Positions 1 to 13,259 of a stretch of 64,000 nt of DNA are shown here, piece after piece. Under the pieces are notes generated by a model, which saw only the letters and a list, made by a program, of their open reading frames with translations, searched no databases and was not told the origin of the DNA. Origin of the DNA: Siniperca chuatsi (lineage: Eukaryota; Chordata; Actinopteri; Centrarchiformes; Sinipercidae); NCBI RefSeq assembly GCF_020085105.1, contig NC_058052.1, positions 8,479,733 through 8,543,732 on the forward strand, read 5' to 3'. Each line of letters opens with the position of its first letter. Within the stretch, counting starts at the first letter, position 1. The position numbers and the translations under genes are program-made.

Positions 1-252
1 TTTGTGGATTGTTTAAGGCTTACAGCCAAGAAAATCCACTCAGGATCTAAAGCAAACAATTTGCCCTGCTCTCAATCAAATGTTACAACAGAACTTATGT
101 CAAACATAAAGAGAGTTAGTCTACATTGTCTGGGTTCAAACAGTTAATGCACAGAGGGTGGACACAACATCACTAACTCCTGTAAAATACACAGATTCAC
201 TGCAGTAGCCATGCAGCAACTACTACCACAATGGAGCTTAAAATATCACATT

Positions 253-808
253 TTTATTGAGACCCTTTCAGAGAGGATGTTGATTTAAATCTGGTCATTT
301 TGAGGCCAGTGTTTGGATTACATCATATTTTGAAGTGTTTCAGATAAATCTCTCCACCAGTATAGACATAAGACAGACACATCTCACTATGCCGTTACAT
401 TATAAGCTTCAGAAAGGTAGTGCTACTGCATTTCATTAGATTTTACAGGTGTTTATGTTGCTGTATGCATGCCCTGTGGTGTGTATACCAGTAGTTTGCT
501 CCATCATACTTGTCATATCCAAACTTGAATAAAAGCATATCTACAAGAGCAATATCAAATGTGAATGGACTTGTAATAGGGCATTAAATATTGTGATGGC
601 ATGGAAAAAAGCTGGAAAATCAAAGTCAAGATTAACGTGAAAGTCTAGACATCCAACTCTTAATCATTTCTAGTATCATGTGGCCTCCTCCTCTTTCCAC
701 CCAGTGTTCAATTCTTACAGCAGGATTCAAGTCTGCGAAGCAAAACATTTGGGAATGTGGTTGCCATCAACAGTCTGGACATCGAGTTCTAGGCATTTCT
801 GTGTACTA
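253..808 (-). other. herc4: herc4 3' UTR with candidate poly(A) signal
   Basis: The stretch after the herc4 stop codon is non-coding. On the minus strand an AATAAA hexamer (TTTATT at 253-258) lies about 550 bases downstream of the stop and is the best candidate poly(A) signal. The true transcript end is not known from sequence alone. Confidence 0.45.
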
Positions 809-3800
809 TCAGGCAAGATTAAAGCCTTGATTGTGATCTATAGCCTGTAGAAGTTTCTCACGGAGTGTTTCTAGACTCGTGTACTTGGGCAGGTCCAGCA
901 GGTTGAAGCAGGTGTGGGCCACAGGTAAGTAATGCTCCCCTCCACCGGTGGGCTGGATCACCAGCTTCAGGCTTTTCATGCCCAAGATGGGTATGCGGTC
1001 ACTTCCTGTGAGGAACACTGTAGAGACGAGACATCGTTTCACTTTGCCAGCTGACCATAAAACATGTCAGTACATTCAGCTTGCCAAAACAACAGCTTCT
1101 CAGATATTTTCAAGTCATGCATGGTGGGCAGCACTTACACAGAAACTGTTTTTTCTTCTCTAAAGGAAGATCGTGGAACACTTCCCAGAAGAGCCTGATG
1201 GTGGGATGGTCTGTCCAGTACTCCCCTTTGTATTCAGTACTCTGAAGAGTGGACACAAGTTTTTTTTTTTAGGTTTTTTTTTTTTTTTTCAGTTTCTACA
1301 CAGGTAAGAGTGGACACGTCGTATTTAGTTATAGATACTTAATTTTGTTATCATGTTCTGTGATGCTGTTTTCATACAAAACCCAGAAAAATGCCCTCGA
1401 GGTTACATTACAAAGTCCAAAATGAGTTGATGAGATGACTTATTTTCATGAATTACTATTTGAAACAAGACCTTTTGGAGCTCCGTCCAGTCATAGTTGG
1501 TGTTGCCAATGACCATGGCTTGCAGTTCATTAGGCTGGAACAGCTCTAGAACCTTTCCACCGCACACCTTATGGAAGCCTGCATAGAAGCACTCAAACAG
1601 CGGGGCCACTGATGAGTTGAAAACATAGTCTACGTATGCACTGACAAAGTCCTGCCTAGAGGAAGAAAAAAGGAATTAATATAAAAGTAAAATGATTTTT
1701 GTAAACATGTAAAATACAGTGGGAAGACAGCAATATGACCAGATTTCTAAAACTGAAAGAGTTCAGCAAACAATAAAGAAGCTGATTCTAAAACAGATTT
1801 TTTCAGGTTTTGTCAAAACGATTTACTGGTTAAAGGTTCGGAACACTTCAGCAGAGAGACTTCACTAAACACAATAGTTTGACATTTTGGGCAATGTCCA
1901 GATTTCTAAAAACGTGTATTTTTGATACTTAAATCTAAGCAAACTACAGGGAATGTTTTAATTTGTGAGCTTTATAGGTGGTAGGTGGATTCTGTTACCT
2001 TTGGACAGAGCCATGCTAGCTGTTTCCAGTCTTCATGCTAAGCTAACTGGATCCAGCAACAGACATGAGAGTGGTATTGATCTTCTCGTCTAACTCTCAG
2101 CAGGAAAGCGAATAAGCCTCTTTCCAAAAATTCCAAACTATTCATTTAAACGACATCTGCTATTGGTTAAGAAGAGAAAATTTTACCTGTTTGTTTTATT
2201 GACATTGATGTCTTCGCCATTTGGTACAAGTTCCAAGACCTCTGTGGCACCATAGTTTTCCTCTGTGATCTGAAAAAATAGTGTTTAGATTTTTTTTTTT
2301 TTTACAGATATCACAACTATTTATTTTACACTTCATGCACCACAGAGACGTTTGTTTGACAATCATCTTACTGTGAAGTTCAAGCAAAAGGTTTCCTCAA
2401 GGTCATCTTCTGTGTAGTCCAGTAACTGCTGCAGACTCCTAGTTTAAGAGGAGACAGAAAGAGACATATTTTACAATATTACAAAACAGACATTTGTTGA
2501 ACACTTGTGCCATCTTTAATTTAACGCTCTGTGTGGTCATATAACTGCAACATTGAAAGATTCCATTTTAGATGCAGTTAAGACAATATACCAAGGCAAA
2601 ACTGACATTCATAAACATGTTAAATGGGAACCTCAGATGACTGTTCCTTGATCTGACCTTCCCACATCTGGCATTAGCTCTTTCAGGTCATCTAGTGTTG
2701 GCTTCCTCTTCAGAAGCTTCTTGTAAAGGGCCACCGGGAAGTGGAGCTCCACTATAGTGAGATTGTAGATGGCCAGACCACAGATGATCCCGATGAGGTT
2801 GAACAAGTCAATGTCCTCAAAGGTCTGCAAGGGACAGTCATTGATCGTCATCAGAAATTTTTATAGAAGGCAGGCTCAATGTGTCTCGTACATTCAATTA
2901 TCTACAAGCAAACAAAAATAAGACACATATAAAGAATGTATGCATGTACTGTATGTGTCCCTGCGATTATTTAGCTACTCAATATAGTTACAAGCACACT
3001 GGCCTTGCACAGATTATAAAGTACTAACAAAAAACAAGATAATGTTGTTTACCCATTTGTAAGCTACATAGAATAGGAAAATACCGTACTAAGGTTTTTG
3101 ATAGGGTACACTTCAGATTCAGACCTTACCTGTTTTACTGTAAACGGGAGATGGCATTAACATGTACCAATTCATAATACAACCACTTCACCGTTCCCAG
3201 TATTGAGAGTGTTTTAGAGTGCTCTTAAATATAGCCAGTGTTATTTCAGCAGGGTGAGCATACAAAGGTGAATTATGCAGTAAGTACCTTGTTTGAAAAC
3301 CAGATGAGCCTGGACTCCTCGTAGTAACGAAACATCCCATATTTGGGATCCAGCAGCTCTTTCATGATCAGGAGGAAGAACTCCTTTCTCACGCCTCCTG
3401 CATCGACGGCCTCTTCTCCCACGAAGATCACCTGCCACGAGTGTCGCAAACATTAGAACGGCAGGACCTTTTATGTCTTAATCTAAATGGCACCACAGAT
3501 TTGTAAATATACTGCTGTTCTGCTATATTTCAGTAGCAGAACACTTGAAGCTACATACTATTTGATGAACCTGTCACTTTTATGAAACAGCTTATAATAT
3601 AAACCTACATTAACAGATGTTGGGTCACTTGGGGGCTGTGGAAACAAGCTGTTAATGCAACACTGACATATTATCACCTTAGAAAGCTCATATGTCAAAC
3701 TTGTTAGCAAACAACTTGTGTTTGTGTCCACCTGGTGAATGTAAGTCAAGTAATTACTCTCTTTTTAGCCCTGTTTTAGTTTCCACACACACCTGAGGGC

Positions 3801-6800
3801 AGTATATCTGTCTTATCAGGTAAGTGCTCCACTATGTTCACCAGCTAGTCGCTAACTTTCTCTGTGTGCTGGATGGTGCTGGGCAGGCAGCTTAGAATGT
3901 GGGTTTTTAGCTGGAAACGGCTGCCTGCTGCAGTGAGACCGAACCAACACAGTTTGGGGCCGTAAACCAAAACAAGCTGAAAGATGCTAAAACGCTCCGT
4001 AGAGCTGAGGGGAACGGCAGAGTCACAGAGTAAGTTTCTGTGGGTTCGTCACTATGAGCAACACCTTTCATATACACGGCAGTCATTTGATCCATTGTTA
4101 GTATAAAAATATTGATTATAGCAGCTTTTACCTTGAGTGGTTTCTTGTAGTCAACATTCTTGGACTTCCTGAGGACTTCCATGGTGTCTCCAACAATATT
4201 TTCCCTCCGAACAATGAGGATGAGGCATGGGTTGACGGATTCCACTGCTGGCAGGAACATGGAGCTGAAGTTTTGCATCTGTGCCTGATCCACTGCCATC
4301 TATCAATATAACAAGGGAAGGATGAATGATGACATGTTTATATGTTTTAAAGATACAACAGTGCAGTTGGTATAGTCCCAAAATCATTTGACAGCACTAG
4401 ATTTGTTCCTTTATGTGGAGTGAAACCAATGGAATGGAGGAAACGTTAAGTGATTTACTCTATATTACCTGCATCTGTATGACAGCATCCGTTTGAAGCA
4501 GTGTTGTCTTCGCTTGGGCATCAAATACAAAGGGATACCTGCACAGAGTCACCACACCATCATGACCCTGAGGATACAGAGGCATAAACAAATGGTTCAT
4601 ACCAATGCCTAAACATAGACAAATGTAATGATGTGAATCGTGGAACAGCACATCAACAGTAGACTCACCATTGGGTACATCTGCCTCTGAATCCATGTGA
4701 CGTAGTCATTTCTGATGTCTATCAGGTTATCCAACTCATGGATGTAGAATTTATCGTACTGAATGATGTGTCCTGCTCTCTCACTCACCTGAAGCGACAG
4801 GAAAATGGATGTTATCAACAGTTCTTCAATGTACTGTATGATGTACTGTATGAATTTGACATGCGACAGCTGTTGTAACACAAATCCATGGATTTTTTTT
4901 ATTTCTCACCGCGTGCAGGATTTCCAGGAGTCGGAGGGACGTGTCCAGGAAACAGGTGAAAATTCTCTGCTCTTCTGAAGGAATGCCCACCTTGTGCATC
5001 TGAAGCAGATACACCACCACTTCCTTGTACAACTCAACCAGCCGCTGGAAGACTGGGGGCTCAAATGTAGACCACCAGTTTCCTGACGCAAATACAAGAC
5101 CAAACAGTTAGTGAAAAAAAGGTGAAAAGCAAATATTGTCGGAGAAATCGTTGTGTCACGTGTGGCATAAAGCATAAAAAATGTCTTTATCCTACCTAGC
5201 ACCTTCAGTGGAGCCTCTTTCAGGCTGATGAGGGATTTGGCAAATGGGATAGCGATAGTCACGTAATTATTTCGGTCACTGAAGAGAGGGCATTCTGGAA
5301 GAGTGAGGTAGAGTCTCAGGGCTTCAATGTCTGGAGGAGAGTTGCCTAGTCTGGGAATTAGGTTCTTCTCCAGACTGGCAGCAATCTGAGGGAGACAGAA
5401 AAAAGTATATAGGTCTGTTATAATTAACGTAATAATCCCTAATTGATGCATCTCATGACTCAGTGCTTGTTTCACAAACACTGATTAGAAGATGGTTGGG
5501 CAAAGTGCTAATGGTGGCAGAGGCTAGAGCTGGACTCGAGACAGATCAATTAAAGCTGACACAGTAATAATGTGTTAATTGTGGAGCGTCGTAGGGAAGG
5601 GAATAGTGGCACTAAGTACCCAGGGTCCCAACATGGGGAGGCCCCTTAAAAAAGCCAGGACTTTTTATCCTTAAAGTACATTATTACATTACATTATTAT
5701 TATACATTATTAGCATTTTGAGTAAACTATTACAGTACTCTTGGCTGAATAGTTTGACAGGCTACTTGTCTCTAAAACAATATTAGAGCCTCTCATTTTA
5801 CTGAGGATGTCAGACAAGGTGAGCTCATAAAGTGGCTAGACTGGCTGCTAAAAGTCATTGCAAGCAGTCATTTGCAGCAAGGAGATGTGCACCATTAACA
5901 TCAAGTTGTCTGATTTATTGTATATTATGAGTATTATACAGTATTATACAGTTAAGATGCTTGTGATGTACAGTGTTTCTCAAGTAATAACCTTTGAAAT
6001 ATGATTGGTTTACTACACTATATGATTTAAGGTTGAACTCTGCTGTCAAAACATAATACAGGATTTAATTAAAGCTGCAATAAATCAATCTTGTATTATT
6101 AGCAACAAAATCGCAACGTGAAAGCAGTCACTCACAGTGACAAACCCACAGAGAAGCATCCAGCTCTCAAGAACCCACAGCTCTATAAAGCATCTTTTAA
6201 GTCATTGTTTTTGTTCACTCTCAACCTTCTTATCAGCATAGTTTCCAGATGCAGCAGGCAGCTGTTTTCAGAGAAAAAGCTCTGATAAACCTACTGTACG
6301 CTACATCCCCGTATTTCACCAATTTTAGCTTCACTTCATTGGCTTCCTATCCATGTCAGATCGGACTTTAAGGAGCTTGTGATGACTTTAATTAATTAAT
6401 TTTCACATTAAAATTGTAAATGGGCTGCCCCATTTGAATTGAGGGTCTATGGACAGAGGGTGTTGTATGCTGTACACATTGTAAAGCCCCTTGAGACAAA
6501 TTGTAATATGTGATATTGGGCTATATAAATAAAACTGACTTGGTATGTTTCTAAAATAATGACTTTTACAGTTTACTATTGTATTTTGAATAGTTTTATT
6601 ATTTTGTTTACAAACAAATACACCTTCAGCAGCATCAGAAAAGTTTAATAACTTAAAGGGACAGTTCACCCCAAAATCAAAAATACATATTTTAATACAT
6701 ATTTATTTTTATTGCTGTGAGCAGTTTCATGTAGGAACTAACGGTAGAAAGAAAATAGTTCCTACATGAAACAGCTCACAATAAATCTGTGGATTATCTT

Positions 6801-9800
6801 GACTAATCAGGTCATGATTTCTGGAAAGAGACGTTGCTGTTGAGTTTTTCAAATGTATTTTTTTGGCGCTTGAGCACCACAAGCCGAGTGCTGTATAGTT
6901 CAATTATATCAAAACTCGTCAATTCACACCAAAACAATCTAGATGGATAAATAGCACTACAGGTAAGAGGAAAAATATGTATTTTTGATTTTGGGGTGAA
7001 CTGTCTCTTTAAAAGTTTGTATTTGACATCACTCCCTGTAGACCAGTCAGTCAGTCTGAGAGTGATAACAGGTTCTAAGCCTGTGTTAAGTTAACTGGGG
7101 CTACGTTTTTTGTATATACAGTATATGTACTGTGCCTTTAAGTTTCTTAAGTTGTATCATGCTACTTCTAAGTAAGATGGCTTTCCACCTTTGTCTTACA
7201 GGGCCCAGGGTATAATGAAGACCAAAACACACACACACACACAAAAAAACTATGGAGGGAATAATGTTCTATAATGTTGTAAAACCTCATAGTTACCTCC
7301 ACAGTAATCGCAGTAATTACAGTATGTTGAAAAAAGACGGCTGAAATACGCTGAGATTTTAGACTGTGTAGACTTAAAGACTCTTAAATGTGTTAAAACC
7401 CGAATAAACACTAGAGATGCATGTATTTACTTTTTAAATGAGTTTTATGTACAGGTGTGCCAATAGATGCATCAGAAGGGAAAGCTAAATCCAACTGTTT
7501 CCAGGCACCAAATCAAAATTACAAAAGGAAAACAAGACAAGATCAGGTGAGCCCAGTTCAGCCAGACTGCTGAAGAGATTGTGAGGAATATTGGTTTATA
7601 GAAACAGCAACATAATACATGGATAAGGTGCTCCAACAGGATTTTTTGTGACCACTGACCTGCTGAGCGATCTCAGGGTGATCTTGTTGGACCACTCTGT
7701 GAAACAGGAGGCGAGCCATGTTCATATCCACCCCTGAACATTTGCTGCTGGTACTGTAGTGATCTGGATGACTGCGTAAAAGAAACAGACAGTTAATATG
7801 AGACTGTATAGGTAGCATTCCAAAAAGTCAAGCCGCAAAGTCAAACACCCCCACTCACATAAAAGAGGGGGATTAAATATTATAAACTCCTCTTAATATA
7901 GTACAATCCAATACGACACCACCACTGACTACAACTCCAAACCATTGAAACCAGTTGAATCAACATCTCTCTGACAGTGTCAACAGAAAGTGAACATTAT
8001 AAGGCTCACAAAGACTGGATGCATTGCAGGGCTATTGTACTGGATTGCATTAGATTGTCTACCTAATAACTGGTAACTTAGTGTGACTCTGGTAAATTAA
8101 CTTGGCAGCATTCCTCTCCCAGCTGTTCGTAAAATGGCTAGCACAAAGAAAATACACACAGAGTGTGACAAATGATCTGTCTGTGATTTTGTATTGGTCA
8201 AATCTATGATGTTAAAACACCCTTAAAACAGTAAAACTGATTAAGGTCAGTTGAAAAATGACATGGATATCAACTAGCAGAACACAATGAATTTCAAAGA
8301 GCATAGACCTGTGAGTAGGTCTGATACTTCTAGGTTACTAACAAGTGGTAAGGATTTCTCAGTTTTGACATATATCTGTAAATAGTGTGTGAATAAGAAA
8401 GATCAAATCAGTGAAGAAAATGCCTTGGATTTGATAATAATGAATTAATACTTTTGTACCAGACTGTAGATAAAAATGGACTTAATCTAAAATGTGATTA
8501 CCTCGTTGACAGAAAGGATCCATTGAGGCAGCTTGCTGTGGAGAACACGAGGTCAATCTCACTAAAGGAATCATAAAAGACAAGTAATTAGTGTGACTAC
8601 TTTTCACAAGCAAATGAAGAACTTACAGAATCACGACAACTTGTCCAATTGTAAAAATATGTCTACAATGAACTAAAACCAGCAATAACACCAATAACAT
8701 GTGGTCAGCCAAGGTTCTTGTGAAGAGAGGACTTTACTTGGAGATTTCCAGTGGGACTCTTCCTGGTGAGTGGTTCAACCATTTTTGAATGATATCCTCA
8801 TTCAAGGTGCAAATCTTTCTGTGGGGATCTTGTATCCTTACGTCATCTATGTTCTGTTCTAGGTTCTATGACAACAAAAAAATGTAAAGTTAAAAAAAGA
8901 ATTCAATGAAAAGTATGAACCTATGTAACTTAAAAAAGTATGAACTTATGTAACTTAAGGAGAGGGCAAAGCTCAGAAATCAATGTTTTAAATGTGAATA
9001 ATCTATGTGGTATTCACTTCAACCATGTAGTATCTTGAGATATTTAAGGAAAATAGACAAAATAGAAGAAGCGCTACTTGAAACCAACCAAAATAAATCA
9101 CAAATAAGCAGGTGCTCCTGAGCCAAAGATCATACTAGAGAGAGAACACAATCATGCAAAAAACATACTGCTTCAGTGTAGTACAAAAAAGTTATAAAGC
9201 CTTTATACACATTAAACACAAGACCAACATGTATCGTGCAGGATCGGGTGACGCAGTCTCCCTTAATTTGTACGGGGAATTACATTTCCTCTCCTGTATG
9301 ACACAGTTCTGCCATGTTCATTTGAAAATGTCTTAGTATGGTTGTTAAAAAAGTCCCATGCACTTTTTTTTGTCACCAAATCAGGGGCTAACAAATAATT
9401 GTATTACTTGTTAAGAGATACAATTCGTACAATTTACTAAAAATTCTCTAAGAAACTTCAATGACTGAGGTCTCAAAATGTAAGAGGCCCTTTATTTTTG
9501 AAAACTTACATTGGCAGTGCAATAGTGAGCAAAGCTCTGGTCTCCTCCAGCATAAATCCTCTTGACACAACAGCCCTGCTCCGAGTCTGCAATGTAATGT
9601 AATGAAAGCAAGAAATAAATGTATGGATAAAGAGGTTGGGATAACCTAAGTATATATATAGAGAGAGTAGAATGACAACATAATCATCTTAAAGCTCCAT
9701 CAAGTAATATTTTTGAAATTAACATGATATGAAATGACTCACTGTAATGTGAAAGTGTTACTACTTCAGATTCCACTGAGAATCAACAAGCAACCCTGTA

Positions 9801-12800
9801 GCTTTCTACAGTTTTCAGCTCATTGTTTTGGTTCAGCAGCCTGTATGGTTCAGTGCCTATGTTACATTATCTGCCATGGTACAGAGCTGAACTAAATGAG
9901 CAATGAAGAAAGTAAAGATCTAGCAAACCAAAGAGACCCAGATATTTTTCTGAGGAGTTAGTGAACCAAACCAGGAATAAAATGATGAAATGTTGGACTT
10001 CCATTCAGTAGACGGAGAAAAAAAACAACTCCAATGAGATGCTCTGTTTCTGCCATGAGAGCTTGATAAGCTAGTTGCTGTATCAATTCTTTGCTGCTGT
10101 GAGTTTTGTTGTTTCGTTCTGCCTTCTAGTCCTCAGAAAGTACTTGATACAGCTTTATTTACTGTGTTTCACCTGTATTCGTTGAGGCATTGGAGGCTAC
10201 CCAGGGGCCTTTGACGGGGGCGGGGCTTTTCCTGTTGCAAGTGGAGCGAGTACCAAGCTGCCCGTTACCACCAAGCCCAAATGAGTCCATCTTTCCAGAG
10301 GAGGGTGTGAAAGCCAACGTGTGCTGCCTTATAATTGCACAGTATATTGAATTTTTTTTAGTTGTTTTTAAATAAAATTTAATTATACCCATTTACCTGT
10401 TACACTGATTATCTACTACTACAGTATGTACACTGATGTCAATACACAAAAAAAAAATGTTGTTTGTATTCCATGTTTATAATAAAATGTGTAAAAATAC
10501 ACATTGTAAATTTTACCTTCCACATGAAATCTGCGTAACTACATTTCCCATGAGCTCAAACACTTTTCTAGGGTTGATTTCATGGTTTGTAGAGTTATGT
10601 CCAAGTTGTCCGTATCCTCCTGCTCCGAATGTAAACACACCTCCTTCCTGCAAAATCAGCAACACCTGTTATGCTAACCTTCCCAAGGACAAGAGTACTG
10701 CAAGGCCAAAATGTTAGCAGACACCACAGTATACAGGGCTGAGACAGACTGAGAAAGCATGTAGAATGCAATCATTCTAGTGTAGTCCAGTTATTTATTA
10801 ATAGGAATCATTCAGCTCCATCACAGGGTATATTTTAACCTGAAAGTCTTAAGGCATGGATTCTCCTCTACAACTATACTAAATTAAGGGAATTTTTTTG
10901 TTTTTGTACAACTGGGGTCTTACTTTTTAAAATTATGTCCATCATTCACATTAATTAGATTACTTTCATTAATTAGATTACTTACCAGCTTAATTGCTGA
11001 GATATGGGTAATTTGTAAGAGAAGATTAAGCTGGATGTTAAGATGACTTACTAAATTACCTATTGATAGTTATATAATTAATTAGTAATTAATATATATA
11101 ATGTGAATGACAAAACAGTGACTAGGGCTACTTCTTGGTTCAACATTTACTACTGCACTTAGCATAATTATGCCATACAAAGTTTAACAATGCAACTGGC
11201 GAGACATTCACCTTCATTCATTTGTTTGCCTTAATCTTCACTTCCAAATTAGTGGTTTAGCTATCTTTATCAGAATGGCCTGAAAGGTTGAATTTGCAAA
11301 GCCCTGAAGGCTCCACTGTAAGGCTATGTTAAGTGGAGTCCTTGTGATCCCATATCTCAGCCATTAAGCTGGCCGATTAAATATAATCAGAACAATTAGG
11401 AATGATGGTCAAACTCAACAGCCAAGGCTGTAAAAATAATTAATTCACCACCACTAATCACAGACCACTTTGATTCAAGTCCAATTCAAATCAAGGTCTT
11501 CCACACATTACACTGCAGATTTATCAAATAACCAAAAAGTATGTAACTTAACTTGGTCAGTGCTGCTGTGTGATCTTCTCCACAAGAGATGTAAATCACT
11601 CTCTGCGATCTAAGGGACTTCAGCAGGGCTGGGAAAGACCGATCTGAAAAAGACCTTCTGACAATTAGTCTGAGTTGAGGGCTTGACCACTCACAAGTTG
11701 TTTAGGGTTTTGACCACCCACCATTGCTGTCATTGAGACCCAGCTGGCCAAACTTGTTGCGCCCCCAGCCAAACACCGCTCCTGAGAGAGTGAGGGCAAA
11801 GCTGTGAGCACCACCTGCTGATATCTGAGCAAAAGGAATGCCCTGCAGAGACTGAATGATTTGGGGTGTGGAAATGCTCTGTCCGTTTATTCCTATCCCA
11901 AGTTGTCCATATCGATTCTGGCCCCAAGAGAAGACTTGGCCCCCTATGTAAAGAAATAGACATAACATTGAATGTGGAAAACATAATAAACTGAATGAAT
12001 AAATGTGCATAATGTGGGTATAAACCATCCTCACCTCTTGAAAGTGCATGGGAGTGCCAATACCCACAGGCTACCTGAGCAATTTGTACATCTGACAAAC
12101 TCTTGATGTTTCTGGCATTTTTACAGGGAGAGAGAAATTAGTATTGTATTTTTTTTGTAAGAAATTAACATGTTTAAATAAGTCCCATCATGTGCACCTG
12201 AATTTAACTAAAGAAAGATATTTTGATATTTAAATAAACATATGCCGATACAATTAGATGTTTGAATTACACGTGTCTTTAAATAAGAAAGCATGAGCAA
12301 ATAATGTGTTATGCAGACATAACAGTTTCTTCCCATCTGCAGCTGGCCTCATCAACAAGGCCGGGGACCCCCACCGACTCCCCCCTCCCTTAGAATATTT
12401 TAATGTAAACTCTACACACCTGACTCAATGCATCACATTAACGCACATCTTCTGGACTATGCTCTTGTACATTGCAAATCTTATATGTCATACTGTGAAC
12501 TTTTGCACATTCCGTGGTAAATATTTTGCACATCCCTGTCATATATTACATATTTATTATTTTATTTTTATATATCTTATTGTCAGTTCTCTATTTATGC
12601 TTCTTGACTTGCAGTACTTGCTTTATCTTTCTTTATATGTTCTACTTACTATGTTTATTGTTATGCACCAAAATACCAACGCAAATTCCCTGTATGTGTA
12701 AACCTACTTGGCAATAATATTTCATGCAAATCAGTAAACATTGCCGAATTTACCTAGGCACACGAACACATTCTTCAAAGTTATTTAGACCCAACTGCCC

Positions 12801-13259
12801 ATCTGAGCCCAGACCCCATGAGAAAAGCTGCCCTTTGTCATTCAGGGCGACTGTATGGGACTCTCCACATGACACCGCCACTATGATCTGTGCATCCAGA
12901 GCCACAACCTGTTCTAATAGAAGACAAAGAAAAATATTTATCTGATGATAATGAAAATTTAAAGTGTGTCACAATGTGTCACAAAGTGCTATCATAAAAC
13001 AAAATACATTTATTTAAAAAACAAAACACCAACCTGGTTTCTTTCTGGACTTCTCATGTCCCAGCTGCCCGAGGTCATTGCAGCCACAGGTGTATACTGT
13101 CCCATCCTCCAGCACGAAGGCTGTGTGTCTGTGGCCACACCCCACATCACACACTTGCTTCCCGTGAAAGAACTCACATTTTCGTGGCTCAACCACAATC
13201 TCTTCATCAATCCCACCCAAGCCTAACTGTCCGTAGGAAGCATTTCCCCAGCACAGCAT
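809..13259 (-). CDS. herc4: HERC4-type E3 ubiquitin ligase, complete, 23 coding exons
   Basis: Cytosolic HECT ubiquitin ligase: the RCC1-like N-terminal half is a seven-blade propeller and the C-terminal HECT domain carries ubiquitin as a thioester. Coding exons, low to high: 809-1017, 1139-1241, 1472-1655, 2187-2269, 2372-2438, 2658-2824, 3288-3431, 4132-4299, 4469-4567, 4669-4788, 4910-5082, 5196-5385, 7660-7771, 8502-8561, 8738-8865, 9510-9586, 10173-10327, 10517-10647, 11552-11643, 11722-11943, 12035-12111, 12754-12913, 13034-13259. They sum to 3147 nt (1048 aa; human HERC4 about 1057). The start reads [19 protein letters not shown]1 repeats run to about residue 370; the HECT catalytic cysteine is in [10 protein letters not shown] near residue 1016. 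The opening and the [18 protein letters not shown] stretch fit HERC4, not HERC3. Oddity: the intron after exon 11552-11643 starts TTAAGT, not GTAAGT; the frame only holds if that site is used or the base is an error. Confidence 0.95.
1870..2152. repeat. Dispersed teleost repeat in herc4 intron
   Basis: This intronic block contains phrases I recognise from a very common percomorph interspersed repeat (the part with 'ggacagagccatgctagctg' and the 'ctaagctaac' motif, ending in an 'aaactattcatttaa' tail). No coding potential. Family name and borders are not certain. Confidence 0.5.
5880..6545 (+). mobile_element. L2-like LINE 3' fragment in herc4 intron
   Basis: Lies in the 2.3-kb intron between herc4 exons 5196-5385 and 7660-7771. 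The stretch around 6310-6395 translates to [20 protein letters not shown], the conserved C-terminal signature of fish L2/CR1-type LINE ORF2. It is followed at about 6475-6545 by the usual tail (TGTAAAGCCCC...GGGCTATATAAATAAAACTGACTTGG in parts). The upstream reverse transcriptase is missing and the frame breaks nearby, so this is a dead 5'-truncated copy. The left border is approximate. Confidence 0.6.
6653..7012. mobile_element. MITE with terminal inverted repeats
   Basis: A 360-bp element in the same herc4 intron. The left end TTAAAGGGACAGTTCACCCC and the right end reading inward as TTAAAGAGACAGTTCACCCC form near-perfect terminal inverted repeats, and both continue into AAAATCAAAAATACATATTT. 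Inside, 6716-6780 is a second hairpin with arms of about 25 bp. No ORF. This is a non-autonomous DNA transposon of a kind common in fish. Confidence 0.75.
7231..7251. repeat. Short (CA)n microsatellite
   Basis: About ten CA units within a herc4 intron. No further function is visible. Confidence 0.6.
12320..12724 (+). mobile_element. LINE 3'-end remnant in herc4 intron
   Basis: The start translates to [14 protein letters not shown], resembling the terminal motif (N-S-F-F-P...I-N) of fish non-LTR retrotransposon ORF2. It is followed by an AT-rich 3' UTR-like stretch and an ending like 'cttggcaataatat'. There is no intact ORF2. Lies between herc4 exons 12035-12111 and 12754-12913. Clade not determined. 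Confidence 0.45.

Noticed and set aside
12306-12717. 131-codon plus-strand ORF as a gene
   Set aside because: It starts in a LINE ORF2-like end and continues into AT-rich 3' tail sequence within a herc4 intron.
809-13259. Calling the first gene herc3 or herc6
   Set aside because: The opening [16 protein letters not shown] and [17 protein letters not shown], with [16 protein letters not shown] in HECT, follow HERC4; HERC3 starts MLCWGYWSLGQPG.
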